Source: Desulfobacterales bacterium RIFOXYA12_FULL_46_15 (GTDB taxonomy: Bacteria; Desulfobacterota; Desulfobacteria; Desulfobacterales; Desulfobacteraceae). Taken from it: a stretch of 64,000 nucleotides of DNA. A model generated the notes under the pieces. That model had not been told where the DNA came from and did not search any database. It saw only the letters and a list, made by a program, of their open reading frames with translations. Numbering within the stretch: position 1 is the stretch's first letter; each line of letters starts with the position of its first letter. This document shows, piece by piece, positions 1 to 9,543 of the stretch. The stretch is taken from positions 3,783-67,782 of the forward strand of contig MGTJ01000008.1 in assembly GCA_001799395.1 (NCBI GenBank). The letters are read 5' to 3'. A program made the translations under genes and the position numbers.

Positions 1-854
1 AGCGGCAGATATTCAGCGATGGGGCCTGCATAGGTTACGGAACCGGTCATGCCGCCCATGAGCATTTTTTCATCCTGGCGGAAAGAATACCGCTGCCAGT
101 CATACCAGGAAAGATTTTTTTCTATTGTTTTGACGGTTTCCGCTTTTTTGACAAGTCCCGGATAATCCAATGCCGGCTCCCCGTCTCCATAAACATTCAT
201 CAAAGAAGAGATTCTCCGGAGCATGGCCCGGACCAGCAGATGAAAGGGCAGGTCAGCCTGGAGCCTGTTCTCGAATTTCAGGCGAAGGGGAGTTTCCAGG
301 GTCAGTTTTACGCAAAGGTCCTGGCCCTGAAAACTTTCCAAAGATTTCAATCCCAGTTTTTTAACAGGTTTCGGGGTCAGTTTATGATCGTCGGATGAAT
401 AGATAACCCCATTATTGCTTTGAACCTTTTCAAGAGAAAACTGCCCGCGATGGGAGTTTAGTTTTTTACCGATGCCGATCTGGCCCATTTGTTCAAATGC
501 GTAGATAAAATAGGGGAGCCAGGTGTTTGCCTCACCCATGAGCAGCAGGGAAAAGTCAAAGGCAGATCCGGCCGGAAAATGTGTCTTGATGGTCAGTGGC
601 GGCTCAATCACGAACGGATGCGGCGGCGCTGCCATGCGGGAATCTTTAGCGTTCACGGAAACCGAGAGTTCAAAAACCCGGGCATAGATACATTTTGTAT
701 TGAGCAGGCAGGTTTCGCACTCCTGTTGCTTTAAGGCGCAAACGACTTTTTTCAAGGCTCTGCCGAACACCCCCCGAAACGTTGACCCTTTGTAGCACGG
801 GAGTTCTGCATCTGTATCAAGACGGCAGGTGAAATCGTATTTCTCGAAAAGCAT
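1..854 (-). CDS. cas6: CRISPR-associated endoribonuclease Cas6 (PF10040-like RAMP), 3' end truncated by window edge
   Basis: Hand translation from ATG at 854 on minus strand: MLFEKYDFTCRLDTDAELPCYKGSTFRGVFGRALKKVVCALKQQECETCLLNTKCIYARVFE...FDFSLLLMGEANTWLPYFIYAFEQMGQIGIGKKL...WQRYSFRQDEKMLMGGMTGSVTYAGPIAEYLP; open to the window edge; RBS GGAGGC before ATG; Cas6-like N-terminal YKGSxFRGxFG and C-terminal GxxGxVxYxG motifs. Confidence 0.8.
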   Translation of the reverse strand, partial: MLFEKYDFTCRLDTDAELPCYKGSTFRGVFGRALKKVVCALKQQECETCLLNTKCIYARVFELSVSVNAKDSRMAAPPHPFVIEPPLTIKTHFPAGSAFDFSLLLMGEANTWLPYFIYAFEQMGQIGIGKKLNSHRGQFSLEKVQSNNGVIYSSDDHKLTPKPVKKLGLKSLESFQGQDLCVKLTLETPLRLKFENRLQADLPFHLLVRAMLRRISSLMNVYGDGEPALDYPGLVKKAETVKTIEKNLSWYDWQRYSFRQDEKMLMGGMTGSVTYAGPIAEYLP

Positions 855-1085
855 TATGCCTCCGGAATTTAATATTTTTTTTAACACTGGTGGTGCACTT
901 ACGAAAACGGATCTTATTTAAAACTGGAGGCCATGTATACAGTTGCAACGTTGCCTTGCAGTGGTTCTATTTTTTTTTAAGGAGATTGTCAAGGATTAGA
1001 TGGTCCGGTTTTTCAGGCTGTAAAAGATAAATTTTCTATGGTATAGTTCCGGGCAATATAAACGGAAAGGCAAAGGAAACAAAAT

Positions 1086-1391
1086 TTGAAAGAATTAAAA
1101 GGATCACAGAAGAAATATTTAAGAGGGCTTGCCCATGGTTTGAATCCGGCCGCGTTTGTGGGGCACAAAGGGCTGACAGATACCTTGACGGCAGAGATCG
1201 ATCAGGCCCTTGAGGCCTCGGAGCTGATCAAGGTGAAATTCAATGAATTCAAGGAAAAAGATCAGAAAAAAGAACTGATTGAAAAGATCGCCGCTGCCAC
1301 GCAATCCCATGTGGCCGGAATGATAGGGCATGTGGCTATTTTTTACCGCCGGAACAAGGATGCGGAAAAACAGATCATCAAATTACCATAG
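1086..1391 (+). CDS. yhbY: YhbY-family (CRM domain) RNA-binding protein
   Basis: LKGSQKKYLRGLAHGLNPAAFVGHKGLT...EIDQALEASELIKVKF matches CRM/YhbY pattern. Confidence 0.88.
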   Translation: MKELKGSQKKYLRGLAHGLNPAAFVGHKGLTDTLTAEIDQALEASELIKVKFNEFKEKDQKKELIEKIAAATQSHVAGMIGHVAIFYRRNKDAEKQIIKLP

Positions 1392-1532
1392 GCTTAAAGG
1401 GAGCCATGATGCCGTCTTGCCTCAGGTTTCCCGAGTGCCTGGTTGACGAAAAAAAGCTTTTTTTCCAGCGTGCCCTTAAGGCTCTCTCTTTTTTTAATTC
1501 CATGGAATAGCAGTTTTAAAAAAAACTATCCA

Positions 1533-1562
1533 TTGACAAACCTGAAAAATAAGCAGTATATC
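1533..1562 (+). promoter_or_regulatory. possible sigma70 promoter upstream of TetR gene
   Basis: TTGACA at 1533-1538, TATATC at 1557-1562 (18-bp spacer). Confidence 0.3.
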
Positions 1563-1630
1563 ATCATCGGATTTTATAGAACTACGTTCGAAAAATGAAT
1601 TGAATTAGGCCATGTCATAAAAGGCTGATT

Positions 1631-2254
1631 ATGGGCGTACAGGAAAGAAAAGCAGTGGAGAAACAGCAGCGCCGGAGCCAGATCCTGGATGCGGCAAGAA
1701 TGCTTCTTTTTTCCACCGGCATTGACAGTGTCTCCATCAGCCGTATCGCAAAAAAGGCTGAGCTGGGTGTCGGGACCATATATTTTTATTTTAAAAACAA
1801 AGAAGAAATATTTGCCGCACTCCAGGAAGAAGGATTGTCCCTTCTTTATTCTAAAATTATCCGGTTGGCAAAAAAAGAGCCTGAGCCGGAAAAACAACTG
1901 GCCGGGATTGCAAACGTGTATTACCGGTTCAGTGAAGAAAATAAAGATTATTTTGATATCATTAATTATTTTTTATCTTCCCCGTTTGTGTTTTTCGAAC
2001 CTGAATTAAAACAGCAGATTGATATGTCAGGCCATAAAATTTTAAAGCTTATCCGGGATACGATTCTAACAGGCATTCAAAAGGGGGTTTTCAAGGAAGC
2101 GGAACCCAGGCGGTTTTCCATCATGTTCTTTGGAACCCTCCATGGGCTGCTGCATTTTAAAAAGCTTGAACATACGGTTCTTGAAAATGAAAATCATATG
2201 GATCTCTATGAATACAGCGTGAATAAATTAATTGATGCAATCAGGTGTCAGTGA
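1631..2254 (+). CDS. TetR/AcrR family transcriptional regulator
   Basis: N-terminal HTH: RRSQILDAARMLLFSTGIDSVSISRIAKKAELGVGTIYFYFKNKEEIF. Confidence 0.9.
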   Translation: MGVQERKAVEKQQRRSQILDAARMLLFSTGIDSVSISRIAKKAELGVGTIYFYFKNKEEIFAALQEEGLSLLYSKIIRLAKKEPEPEKQLAGIANVYYRFSEENKDYFDIINYFLSSPFVFFEPELKQQIDMSGHKILKLIRDTILTGIQKGVFKEAEPRRFSIMFFGTLHGLLHFKKLEHTVLENENHMDLYEYSVNKLIDAIRCQ

Positions 2255-2275
2255 GGCGAAAAGGAGGAAAAAAAA

Positions 2276-3106
2276 TTGAAATTAAAAGGAAAAACAGCGC
2301 TGGTGACCGGGGCAGGCAAAAAAACCGGGATCGGGTATGCCATGGCGAAAAAATTTGCCTCAGAGGGCTGCAATATCATCATCGCGGATTACGGAAGTGA
2401 AAACGGCCTGGATTCTGATGTAAAAACCGGTTCCATGAATGAGATGACGGTGATCGGCCGGGAACTTCATGATGCCTTTCAGGTGGAAACCCTGGTGGTG
2501 AATGTGGATGTGACCCTGACTCAAACCATTGCGGACATGGTGTCCTGTATCAGGGAAAAATTCGACAGTGTGGATATCCTGTGCAACAACGCCGGCGCAA
2601 CTTTTGGTGTGCCGAACGGGATTCATACCTATGATGAGACAGCCTGGATGAAAACCATTGATGTCAATCTTCACGGTGTTTTCAGAATGTCCAAAGCCAT
2701 TGTCCCCCTGATGCAGAAAAAGGGAGGGGTCATTATCAATACCGCTTCCCGTGCAGGCAAGGTCCCTGCTCTTTTTAACGGGGCTTATTCAGTGTCCAAG
2801 GCCGGCGTGATAATGCTGACCAAGGTTATGGCCAGGGAGCTGGCAGGCTTAAAGATCCGGGTGAATGCCGTCTGCCCCGGCCAGATCATGACCGACCTGG
2901 AAAGATGGCGGTTCGGCCTTGAAGCTCAATTTTTCAACACCACGGCAGAGGAGCAGGAGCGAAAAATGTGCGAAACCATTCCCATGGGCCGGATCGGGTC
3001 CCCGGACGAAGTGGCTGAAATGGCGCTTTTCCTTGCCTCAGATGCTTCTTCCTATGTCACGGGCCAGGCATTGAATATCTGCGGGGGCCAGTTGATGGAG
3101 CTTTAA
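2276..3106 (+). CDS. short-chain dehydrogenase/reductase (SDR)
   Basis: TTG start with AGGAGG upstream; ALVTGAGKKTGIGYAMAKKFA, NNAG, YSVSKAG catalytic motif, C-terminal GGQLMEL. Confidence 0.92.
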   Translation: MKLKGKTALVTGAGKKTGIGYAMAKKFASEGCNIIIADYGSENGLDSDVKTGSMNEMTVIGRELHDAFQVETLVVNVDVTLTQTIADMVSCIREKFDSVDILCNNAGATFGVPNGIHTYDETAWMKTIDVNLHGVFRMSKAIVPLMQKKGGVIINTASRAGKVPALFNGAYSVSKAGVIMLTKVMARELAGLKIRVNAVCPGQIMTDLERWRFGLEAQFFNTTAEEQERKMCETIPMGRIGSPDEVAEMALFLASDASSYVTGQALNICGGQLMEL

Positions 3107-3158
3107 AACCGGCAATATATATAAGGATATGTATTTTTACTAAAAAAGGAGGGAAAAG

Positions 3159-4853
3159 ATGACCAAAACCATAACAGGGGCAGAGCTTGCTGCCCGTGCA
3201 CTGATAGATAGAAAAATAGAACATGTTTTTTCATTGAGCGGCGGTCATATCACACCGATTTATCAATACCTTGAAGGATCGGATGTAAAAATTTTCGATA
3301 CCCGGCATGAACAGTCGGCCGTGTTCATGGCCGAAGCCTTTGGAAAACTGACCCGGACGGCAGGGGTGGCCATGGTAACGGCGGGTCCGGGCTTTACCAA
3401 TGCCCTGACCGGAATTGCCAGCGCCTGTTTTTCAAACACTCCCCTTGTCCTGATTGCAGGGTGCGTGGGGCTTGATAACAAGGAAAAACTGGATCTCCAG
3501 GATATGACCCAGGAGGCTGTCATCAAGCCCATGGTGAAAAAAACCCTGGTCTGTCAAAAAGCGGAACGGGTACCCGAATATGTGGATATGGCCTTCAGGA
3601 TTGCCCAGAGCGGGCGGCCCGGGCCTGTCTATCTTGAATTCCCCATTGATGTCTTGAATACGCCGGTTGATGCGGCCCAAATCCGGTATCCCAGGACCGA
3701 GGTCACGTCAAATCCGGTTGACCCGTCCAAAGCCGGAGCATTGATCGAAATGCTTAAAACCGCACAGCGTCCGGTCGTCATTGCCGGTACCGGAGCCTTT
3801 CAGTCCGGTGCTGAAGCTGAACTGAAAGCTTTTATCGAAAAAACAGGCCTGCCTTTATTGACTTCCCTGTCCGGCAGGGGTGTTGTATCGGATGACCATC
3901 CCCTATGTTTTGAGGGGGCTGTTGCCGTCCGTCCCGGATGCGGTTTTACCGCATATTTTGAAACGGATCTCATTATCATCCTGGGCTCCAGGATTTGCCT
4001 GTATTATCTCTTTGGTGATCTTTTCAACCCGGCAGCTAAAATGGTTCAGGTGGATATTGAGCCTGAAGAAATCGGCAGGAATAAAAGCATTGACCTGCCT
4101 GTGGTCAGTGATGTAAAGGCGTTTCTTGAGGTTTTAAATCAATTGATGGGTCCAGGGCTTGAAGATGAATTTAAATCAAAATTCGCTCCCTGGATCAAAA
4201 AACTGACAGCCGCCCATAAAGAGAGCAAGGAAGCATCCCAAAACGACTGGCAGTCATCTTGTATACCCATCCATCCCCTGCGTCTCGCAAAGGAAATCAA
4301 TGAATTCATGAACCGGGAAACGGATTTCGTCATCGCTGACGGCGGAGATACCACCACCTGGATGGGCATGACAAGGACCATTACCCGTCCGGGACAGTAT
4401 CTGGACTATGGTATTTTCGGGTCCCTGGCCGTGGGGCTTCCTTATGCAAACACAGCCAAGCTCCTGAATCCCGGCAGCCGGGTCTGTCTTTTGACCGGTG
4501 ACGGGTCGGTGGGGTTTAATTTCATGGAATTTGAAACCGCCATCCGGAAAAATCTGCCAATTGTTGTGGCGATTTCCAATGACCTTGGCTGGGGCATGAT
4601 CCGCCACAGCCAGGAGCTTCGCATCGGCCATGCTATTGAAGCCGGGACCTTTATCGGGAAGGTGGATTATCATAAAATGGTGGAAGCCATCGGCGGCAAG
4701 GGCTTTTTTATTGAAAAACCGGAGGATATCCGGCCGGCACTGGAAGAAGCCTTTGCATCCCAAAAAGTCTGCTGTATCAATGTCATGACCGACCCGACAA
4801 CAGTAAGCCCGGCCAGCATGATGCTGGCCAATGTCGGTGCATACAAGGCGTGA
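3159..4853 (+). CDS. thiamine-pyrophosphate-dependent enzyme (acetolactate synthase / 2-oxoacid decarboxylase superfamily)
   Basis: TPP PYR-domain Glu (DTRHEQSAVFMAEAFGKLT), GDGS...NDLGW TPP/Mg motif. Confidence 0.9.
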   Translation: MTKTITGAELAARALIDRKIEHVFSLSGGHITPIYQYLEGSDVKIFDTRHEQSAVFMAEAFGKLTRTAGVAMVTAGPGFTNALTGIASACFSNTPLVLIAGCVGLDNKEKLDLQDMTQEAVIKPMVKKTLVCQKAERVPEYVDMAFRIAQSGRPGPVYLEFPIDVLNTPVDAAQIRYPRTEVTSNPVDPSKAGALIEMLKTAQRPVVIAGTGAFQSGAEAELKAFIEKTGLPLLTSLSGRGVVSDDHPLCFEGAVAVRPGCGFTAYFETDLIIILGSRICLYYLFGDLFNPAAKMVQVDIEPEEIGRNKSIDLPVVSDVKAFLEVLNQLMGPGLEDEFKSKFAPWIKKLTAAHKESKEASQNDWQSSCIPIHPLRLAKEINEFMNRETDFVIADGGDTTTWMGMTRTITRPGQYLDYGIFGSLAVGLPYANTAKLLNPGSRVCLLTGDGSVGFNFMEFETAIRKNLPIVVAISNDLGWGMIRHSQELRIGHAIEAGTFIGKVDYHKMVEAIGGKGFFIEKPEDIRPALEEAFASQKVCCINVMTDPTTVSPASMMLANVGAYKA

Positions 4854-4878
4854 ATTTTTTTTAAAGGGAGGGGGAAGA

Positions 4879-5793
4879 ATGGAACCGGTATTGATTGATC
4901 AGGTCCGGCTGAATTTTAATGCCGCAGGGATTACCATTATTAATGCCGCCATTGGGTTGATGATGCTGGGGGTTGCCCTGGAATTGAAAAAAGAGGATTT
5001 CATGAGGATTGTTAAAAGTCCGAAAGCACCGCTCATAGGGCTTATGGCCCAATTTGTGCTGCTTCCGGCGTTTACTTTTCTTCTGGTGCTCATCATAAAA
5101 CCCCATCCCTCCATTGCTCTCGGCATGATTCTGGTGGCTGCCTGCCCGGGCGGGAACCTGTCCAATCTCATGACTTATCTGTCCAACGGCAACATTGCAC
5201 TGTCCATCAGCATGACAGCGGTCTCAACGGTTGTGGCCATCATCATGACACCGCTTAATCTTTCTTTATGGGGCAGCCTGAACCCTGATACTGCCCCCAT
5301 CTTAACCAAGGTCAGCCTGAGCCCTGCGGATGTGTTTGTCACAGTCTTTCTGATTCTCGGTATCCCTCTTGTGGCCGGGATGTCCATCGGTCATTTCCGG
5401 CCTGGTTTTGCCTTGAAAGTCAAAAAACCATTCAAGATTTTTTCCCTTATTTTTTTTATTATCATTGTCTCAGGAGCACTGGCAGCCAATTTCCAGTATT
5501 TCATCAAATATGTGGGGATCGTTATGGTGGCCGTTTTTATCCATAATGCCCTGGCCCTGAATATCGGATACTGGTCCGGCAGGCTGGCAAGACTGGATGA
5601 AAAAGACTGCCGGGCCGTCTGTATTGAGGTGGGCATTCAGAATTCAGCCCTGGGCTTGGTGCTGGTGTTCAGCTTTTTTAACGGGCTGGGCGGCATGGCC
5701 ATTGTGGTTGCCTGGTGGGGGGTCTGGCATATCATCGCAGGTCTTGCGGCAGCAGGCATTTTTAATCTTAAAAAACTGCCTGGGAATAAATAA
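4879..5793 (+). CDS. bile acid:sodium symporter (BASS) family transporter
   Basis: Multi-TM; MTYLSNGNIALSISMTAVSTVVAIIMTPLNLSLW and EVGIQNSALGLVL motifs; start chosen at ATG 4879 after GGGAGGGGG. Confidence 0.88.
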   Translation: MEPVLIDQVRLNFNAAGITIINAAIGLMMLGVALELKKEDFMRIVKSPKAPLIGLMAQFVLLPAFTFLLVLIIKPHPSIALGMILVAACPGGNLSNLMTYLSNGNIALSISMTAVSTVVAIIMTPLNLSLWGSLNPDTAPILTKVSLSPADVFVTVFLILGIPLVAGMSIGHFRPGFALKVKKPFKIFSLIFFIIIVSGALAANFQYFIKYVGIVMVAVFIHNALALNIGYWSGRLARLDEKDCRAVCIEVGIQNSALGLVLVFSFFNGLGGMAIVVAWWGVWHIIAGLAAAGIFNLKKLPGNK

Positions 5794-5840
5794 TAAAAGG
5801 TGTCCTGAAAAATGACACAGGATGGGTTAAAAAGAATTAA

Positions 5841-7598
5841 ATGAATAAAATGATAAAGGAGTTGCATAAAATGACAAAACAGAAAATGACACCCAGCGAA
5901 GCCCTGGTTGAAACCCTTGTGGCGGAAGGGGTTCAACATGTCTTTGGGATTGTCGGATCAGCTTATATGGATGCCCTGGATCTTTTCCCGGCAGCAGGCA
6001 TAAGGTTTATTCCTGTGGCCCATGAACAGGCTGCCTGCCATGCGGCAGACGGTCTTGCCAGGGTGACAGGCAGACCCCAGGTCTGTATTGCCCAGAACGG
6101 TCCGGGCGCTGCCAATTTTGTTTCCGCCCTGACGGCTGCCTATTGGGCACATTCTCCAGTGGTGGCCATCGCACCTGAAACAGGGTCCATGGGAATCGGC
6201 ACCGGCGGTTTCCAGGAACTGGATCAGATGCCCATGTTTGAAAAGCAGACGGTTTACCAGGTCAGGGTCAACCGGCCCGAAAGAATGGCAGAACTTGCCA
6301 GGCAATGTTTTTTCAGGGCCAAACTGGAAAACGGACCGGCCCATTTAAATATTCCAAGGGATTATTTTTATGGGGTCTGCGAGGATGAAATTTATACGAC
6401 CATGACCTTATCCAGGGGGATGGGTTCAGAAAAGGCCATTGAAGCGGCGGCAAGGCTTCTTGTGGAAGCGAAATATCCGGTGATCCTGTCCGGCGGCGGG
6501 GTGAGCCAGGGCAATGCCTTAAAAGAGGTCATAGCCCTGGCCGAATACCTGACCGCGCCTGTGGTGAATTCCTATCTTCATAATGATACCTTTCCCGGGG
6601 ATCACCCTCTGTCCTTAGGCCCCATCGGGTATTGCGGGTCTAAGGCTGCCATGAGAACCATTGCCAAAGCCGATGTCGTCCTGGCCCTGGGATCGCGGCT
6701 CGGCCCTTTTGGCACCTTGCCCCAGTATGATATGGACTACTGGCCGAAAACAGCAAAGATCATCCAGGTGGATGCTGATGCAAAGGTCCTGGGTGTGTCA
6801 AAAAAAGTGGATGTGGCAAGCATTGCCGATGCAAAAGAATATGCAGACGCACTTTTAAGGATGATCCGGACACAAAAGCCCGGGGTTGAGGTGAATGCGC
6901 AACGGCTTTTGGATGTTGAAAACGAAAAGAAGATCTGGAATAAGGAACTTGATACCTGGTCAGGTTCAACAAATTCACTCATGCATCCGAGACGCTTTTT
7001 AAAAGAACTTACAAAGGCCATGCCCAGGGGGTCCATTGTGGCTACTGACATCGGCAACAATTCCTCCATGTGCAATGCCTATCTTAAATTTTCCAATATA
7101 CGCCGGCATATCTCGGCTCTTTCCTGGGGAAATTGCGGGTTTGCCTATGGTGCAGCCATGGGAGCGAAAATCGGCTGCCCTGACAAGCCGGTATTTGCCT
7201 TTCAGGGGGATGGGGCCTATGGTATCAGCGGGATTGCCGAAGTCATGACAGCGGTCAGGGAAAATATCCCGGTCATTGCCGTTGTGGCCAATAATTTTGA
7301 ATGGGGTGCGGAAAAGAAAAACCAGATCGATTATTACAACAACCGGTTTGTGGGGGCCAATCTGCATGAGAATCCGGATTATGCAAAGCTTGCTGAGGAC
7401 ATGGGCGCAAAAGGCTACAGGGTTGAAGATTACAGGGAAGTAGGGGATGTGGTAAGGGATGCTGTGGCATCAAACAGGCCCTGTGTCATAAACGCCATTA
7501 TCCAGGGCGGGGAAGAAGTTCTGGCAGAACCGTTCAGACGGGATGCCCTGAAAATGCCGGTCCGGTATCTTGAAAAATACAGGCATCTGAACGGATGA
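5841..7598 (+). CDS. xsc: sulfoacetaldehyde acetyltransferase (Xsc family, TPP-dependent)
   Basis: FGIVGSAYMDALDLFPAAGIRF, QNGPGAANFVSALTAAYWAHSP, GTGGFQELDQMPMFEKQ, LNIPRDYF, EWGAEKKNQIDYYNNRFVGANL, EPFRRDALKMPVRYLEKY all match the Xsc pattern. Confidence 0.85.
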   Translation: MNKMIKELHKMTKQKMTPSEALVETLVAEGVQHVFGIVGSAYMDALDLFPAAGIRFIPVAHEQAACHAADGLARVTGRPQVCIAQNGPGAANFVSALTAAYWAHSPVVAIAPETGSMGIGTGGFQELDQMPMFEKQTVYQVRVNRPERMAELARQCFFRAKLENGPAHLNIPRDYFYGVCEDEIYTTMTLSRGMGSEKAIEAAARLLVEAKYPVILSGGGVSQGNALKEVIALAEYLTAPVVNSYLHNDTFPGDHPLSLGPIGYCGSKAAMRTIAKADVVLALGSRLGPFGTLPQYDMDYWPKTAKIIQVDADAKVLGVSKKVDVASIADAKEYADALLRMIRTQKPGVEVNAQRLLDVENEKKIWNKELDTWSGSTNSLMHPRRFLKELTKAMPRGSIVATDIGNNSSMCNAYLKFSNIRRHISALSWGNCGFAYGAAMGAKIGCPDKPVFAFQGDGAYGISGIAEVMTAVRENIPVIAVVANNFEWGAEKKNQIDYYNNRFVGANLHENPDYAKLAEDMGAKGYRVEDYREVGDVVRDAVASNRPCVINAIIQGGEEVLAEPFRRDALKMPVRYLEKYRHLNG

Positions 7599-7852
7599 AC
7601 ACTATCGTCACAAGAAATTTTATCGTAATCAGGATGTGCAAAATTGTGCGGTTTTTGGAAGAGCACTTATGGTATTATCTATCAGGAGTCAAATTTGACT
7701 GATTATGGAGCGATTCATCCACAAGTTCGGGCTTTTTGAGATTTGCCATGATACAAGATAAGGTAACACATTCTTTAATAAAGGATTCCGCCGCCACCCG
7801 GATGGTTTCAGACCCGATGACGGCAATATCAGCTTTGTCTTCTATTTGGACT

Positions 7853-9484
7853 TCAATATGCCCGTTTCCCGTCAATCCAGGTTTGAACCACACGGCTTGT
7901 GTCTGAGAAGGGATTTTTGTCCACAACACAAAACGTGGCCGGAGCGCCCTCGATCAATCCATCGTTTTTGAGCCCGATGGAGCTGCTTCCGCCAAAGGTG
8001 CCCGCAGCCAGAGCCTGCACCTCGCTGATCCTCTCATCCGGATCAAACACCGAGCCGTCCGTTTTCTTCCTGTCCACAGCACGCCTGATATTGTGCAGCG
8101 GATCATCCGCACCACAGGGGCCGTCGGAACTGATGCAGATGCGAACCCCTCTTTCTGAGAGGCTCCTCAACGGGAACACCTTCAGGTATGGAACAATGCC
8201 CCTCTTCTCTATGGCGTCGGCATAGTACGGGATGAACCCGGGCTGGATCGATGCGACCGCGCCGCAGGATGCAAAGGGGTCCAGCCCCTCCCTGTCCATG
8301 ATCAGCACGTGCTCGATGGACGAGCTTGACCCCACGCCCAGCTCCTTCACAACCCGGGCTGCCTGGTTTGCCGCAACATTGCCCAGGGCGTGCATGACCA
8401 GCCGGTAGCCTTTCTCCGTGAAGAAGCGGGCGCGCCTGCTGAGTTCATCCGGGTCATTGAATCTCAGGTAAGGCATGACTATTTTTTTTCCCCTCAGGGT
8501 GCTCTTCTGTTCAAGGAGCAAAGAAAACGGCGAGAGGTTCTTAAGTGAGAGACTGTCCATGGCAGCCCTGAAGGCAGCCTTCAGCCCTGAAATGGCGGGC
8601 ATGCTTGCAGCGGCCCGGTTGGCCCCGTCCAGGAAGAATTTGACGCTCTTCGGGGCATGTTCGCTGCAGATGGAATCCAGATCATCCTTTAATTCAGGGG
8701 GCGTACACAGGCCTTCGAATGCTGTCACGCACCAGCTTAACTTCAAGGGGGTGTGCTTCTGCACATCTTTGAAAAGCCTCTGAATATCAGACGGTAACCC
8801 TGGATCGTTGACATGGGTCAGCCCTCTGCGAAGGCATTTTTCAGCCTCGTCAAGGATAAGCCTCACCTTTTCTTCATCACTGAGAGTCTGGAGGCATTCC
8901 CGGAACATGGTAAAGAGAACCCTGCCCATGGCGCCTTCCCACACCGTTCCTTTTGGTGTTCCATTTATATGGATATCCATGTCATCCGGCACCCGCAGGA
9001 TATCCCTGCTGATCCCTGTCCGTCTGAGGGCCTCGGTGGAGACGAGACCCCGGTGGCAGGTGGTGTCGACCACCAGGACGGGCGAACCCATGGAAACCTT
9101 GTCGATCTCGTGAATGCGGGGGAGGGCCGAGCGCTTCCACCGCGCATTGTCCAGACCGGAAAAAAAGACCCATGGTTTGTCCGGACCCTTTGATCTGCAT
9201 GCCGCCTCGATGGCCTCAAGGGCATCCTGTTTGGATGTCCAGGCGCCTGCATCTCCTCCCATGGGCAGCATGGCCGCAATGAAAAAATGGCTGTGGGCAT
9301 CGATAAGGCCGGGTATGATATGCATCCCTCCGAGGTCCATGGACGATTCCCCCGGGGCTGTTTCCTGATGAAAAATCTTTTGCACCTTTCCATCCCTGAG
9401 GCACATTCCGCCTTGCATCTGCATCAGTTCTTTCCCGGTCCAAACAATTGCATTGCTCAATACAACATCTTTTTGCCAGCCCAT
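7853..9484 (-). CDS. amidohydrolase family protein (YtcJ-like)
   Basis: HIIPGLIDAHSHFFIAA metal motif, ISSDGPCGADDPL, long amidohydrolase_3-like ORF. Confidence 0.87.
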   Translation of the reverse strand: MGWQKDVVLSNAIVWTGKELMQMQGGMCLRDGKVQKIFHQETAPGESSMDLGGMHIIPGLIDAHSHFFIAAMLPMGGDAGAWTSKQDALEAIEAACRSKGPDKPWVFFSGLDNARWKRSALPRIHEIDKVSMGSPVLVVDTTCHRGLVSTEALRRTGISRDILRVPDDMDIHINGTPKGTVWEGAMGRVLFTMFRECLQTLSDEEKVRLILDEAEKCLRRGLTHVNDPGLPSDIQRLFKDVQKHTPLKLSWCVTAFEGLCTPPELKDDLDSICSEHAPKSVKFFLDGANRAAASMPAISGLKAAFRAAMDSLSLKNLSPFSLLLEQKSTLRGKKIVMPYLRFNDPDELSRRARFFTEKGYRLVMHALGNVAANQAARVVKELGVGSSSSIEHVLIMDREGLDPFASCGAVASIQPGFIPYYADAIEKRGIVPYLKVFPLRSLSERGVRICISSDGPCGADDPLHNIRRAVDRKKTDGSVFDPDERISEVQALAAGTFGGSSSIGLKNDGLIEGAPATFCVVDKNPFSDTSRVVQTWIDGKRAY

Positions 9485-9543
9485 AGATCTCTCCTTAAAT
9501 ATGATTTTGAATCATGGTCTTTTGTATGGTCAACCCTGTCCGC

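Noticed and set aside
170-734. Plus-strand ORFs 170..364 and 489..734
   Set aside because: They are antisense shadows of the Cas6-like minus-strand gene and have no recognisable domain.
4254-4763. 169-aa minus ORF inside the TPP enzyme gene
   Set aside because: Antisense shadow of a strongly supported CDS; composition not protein-like.
7675-7929. 84-aa minus ORF overlapping the amidohydrolase 3' end
   Set aside because: A TTG-started 66-aa protein is conceivable, but there is no domain or clear RBS; too weak to list as CDS.
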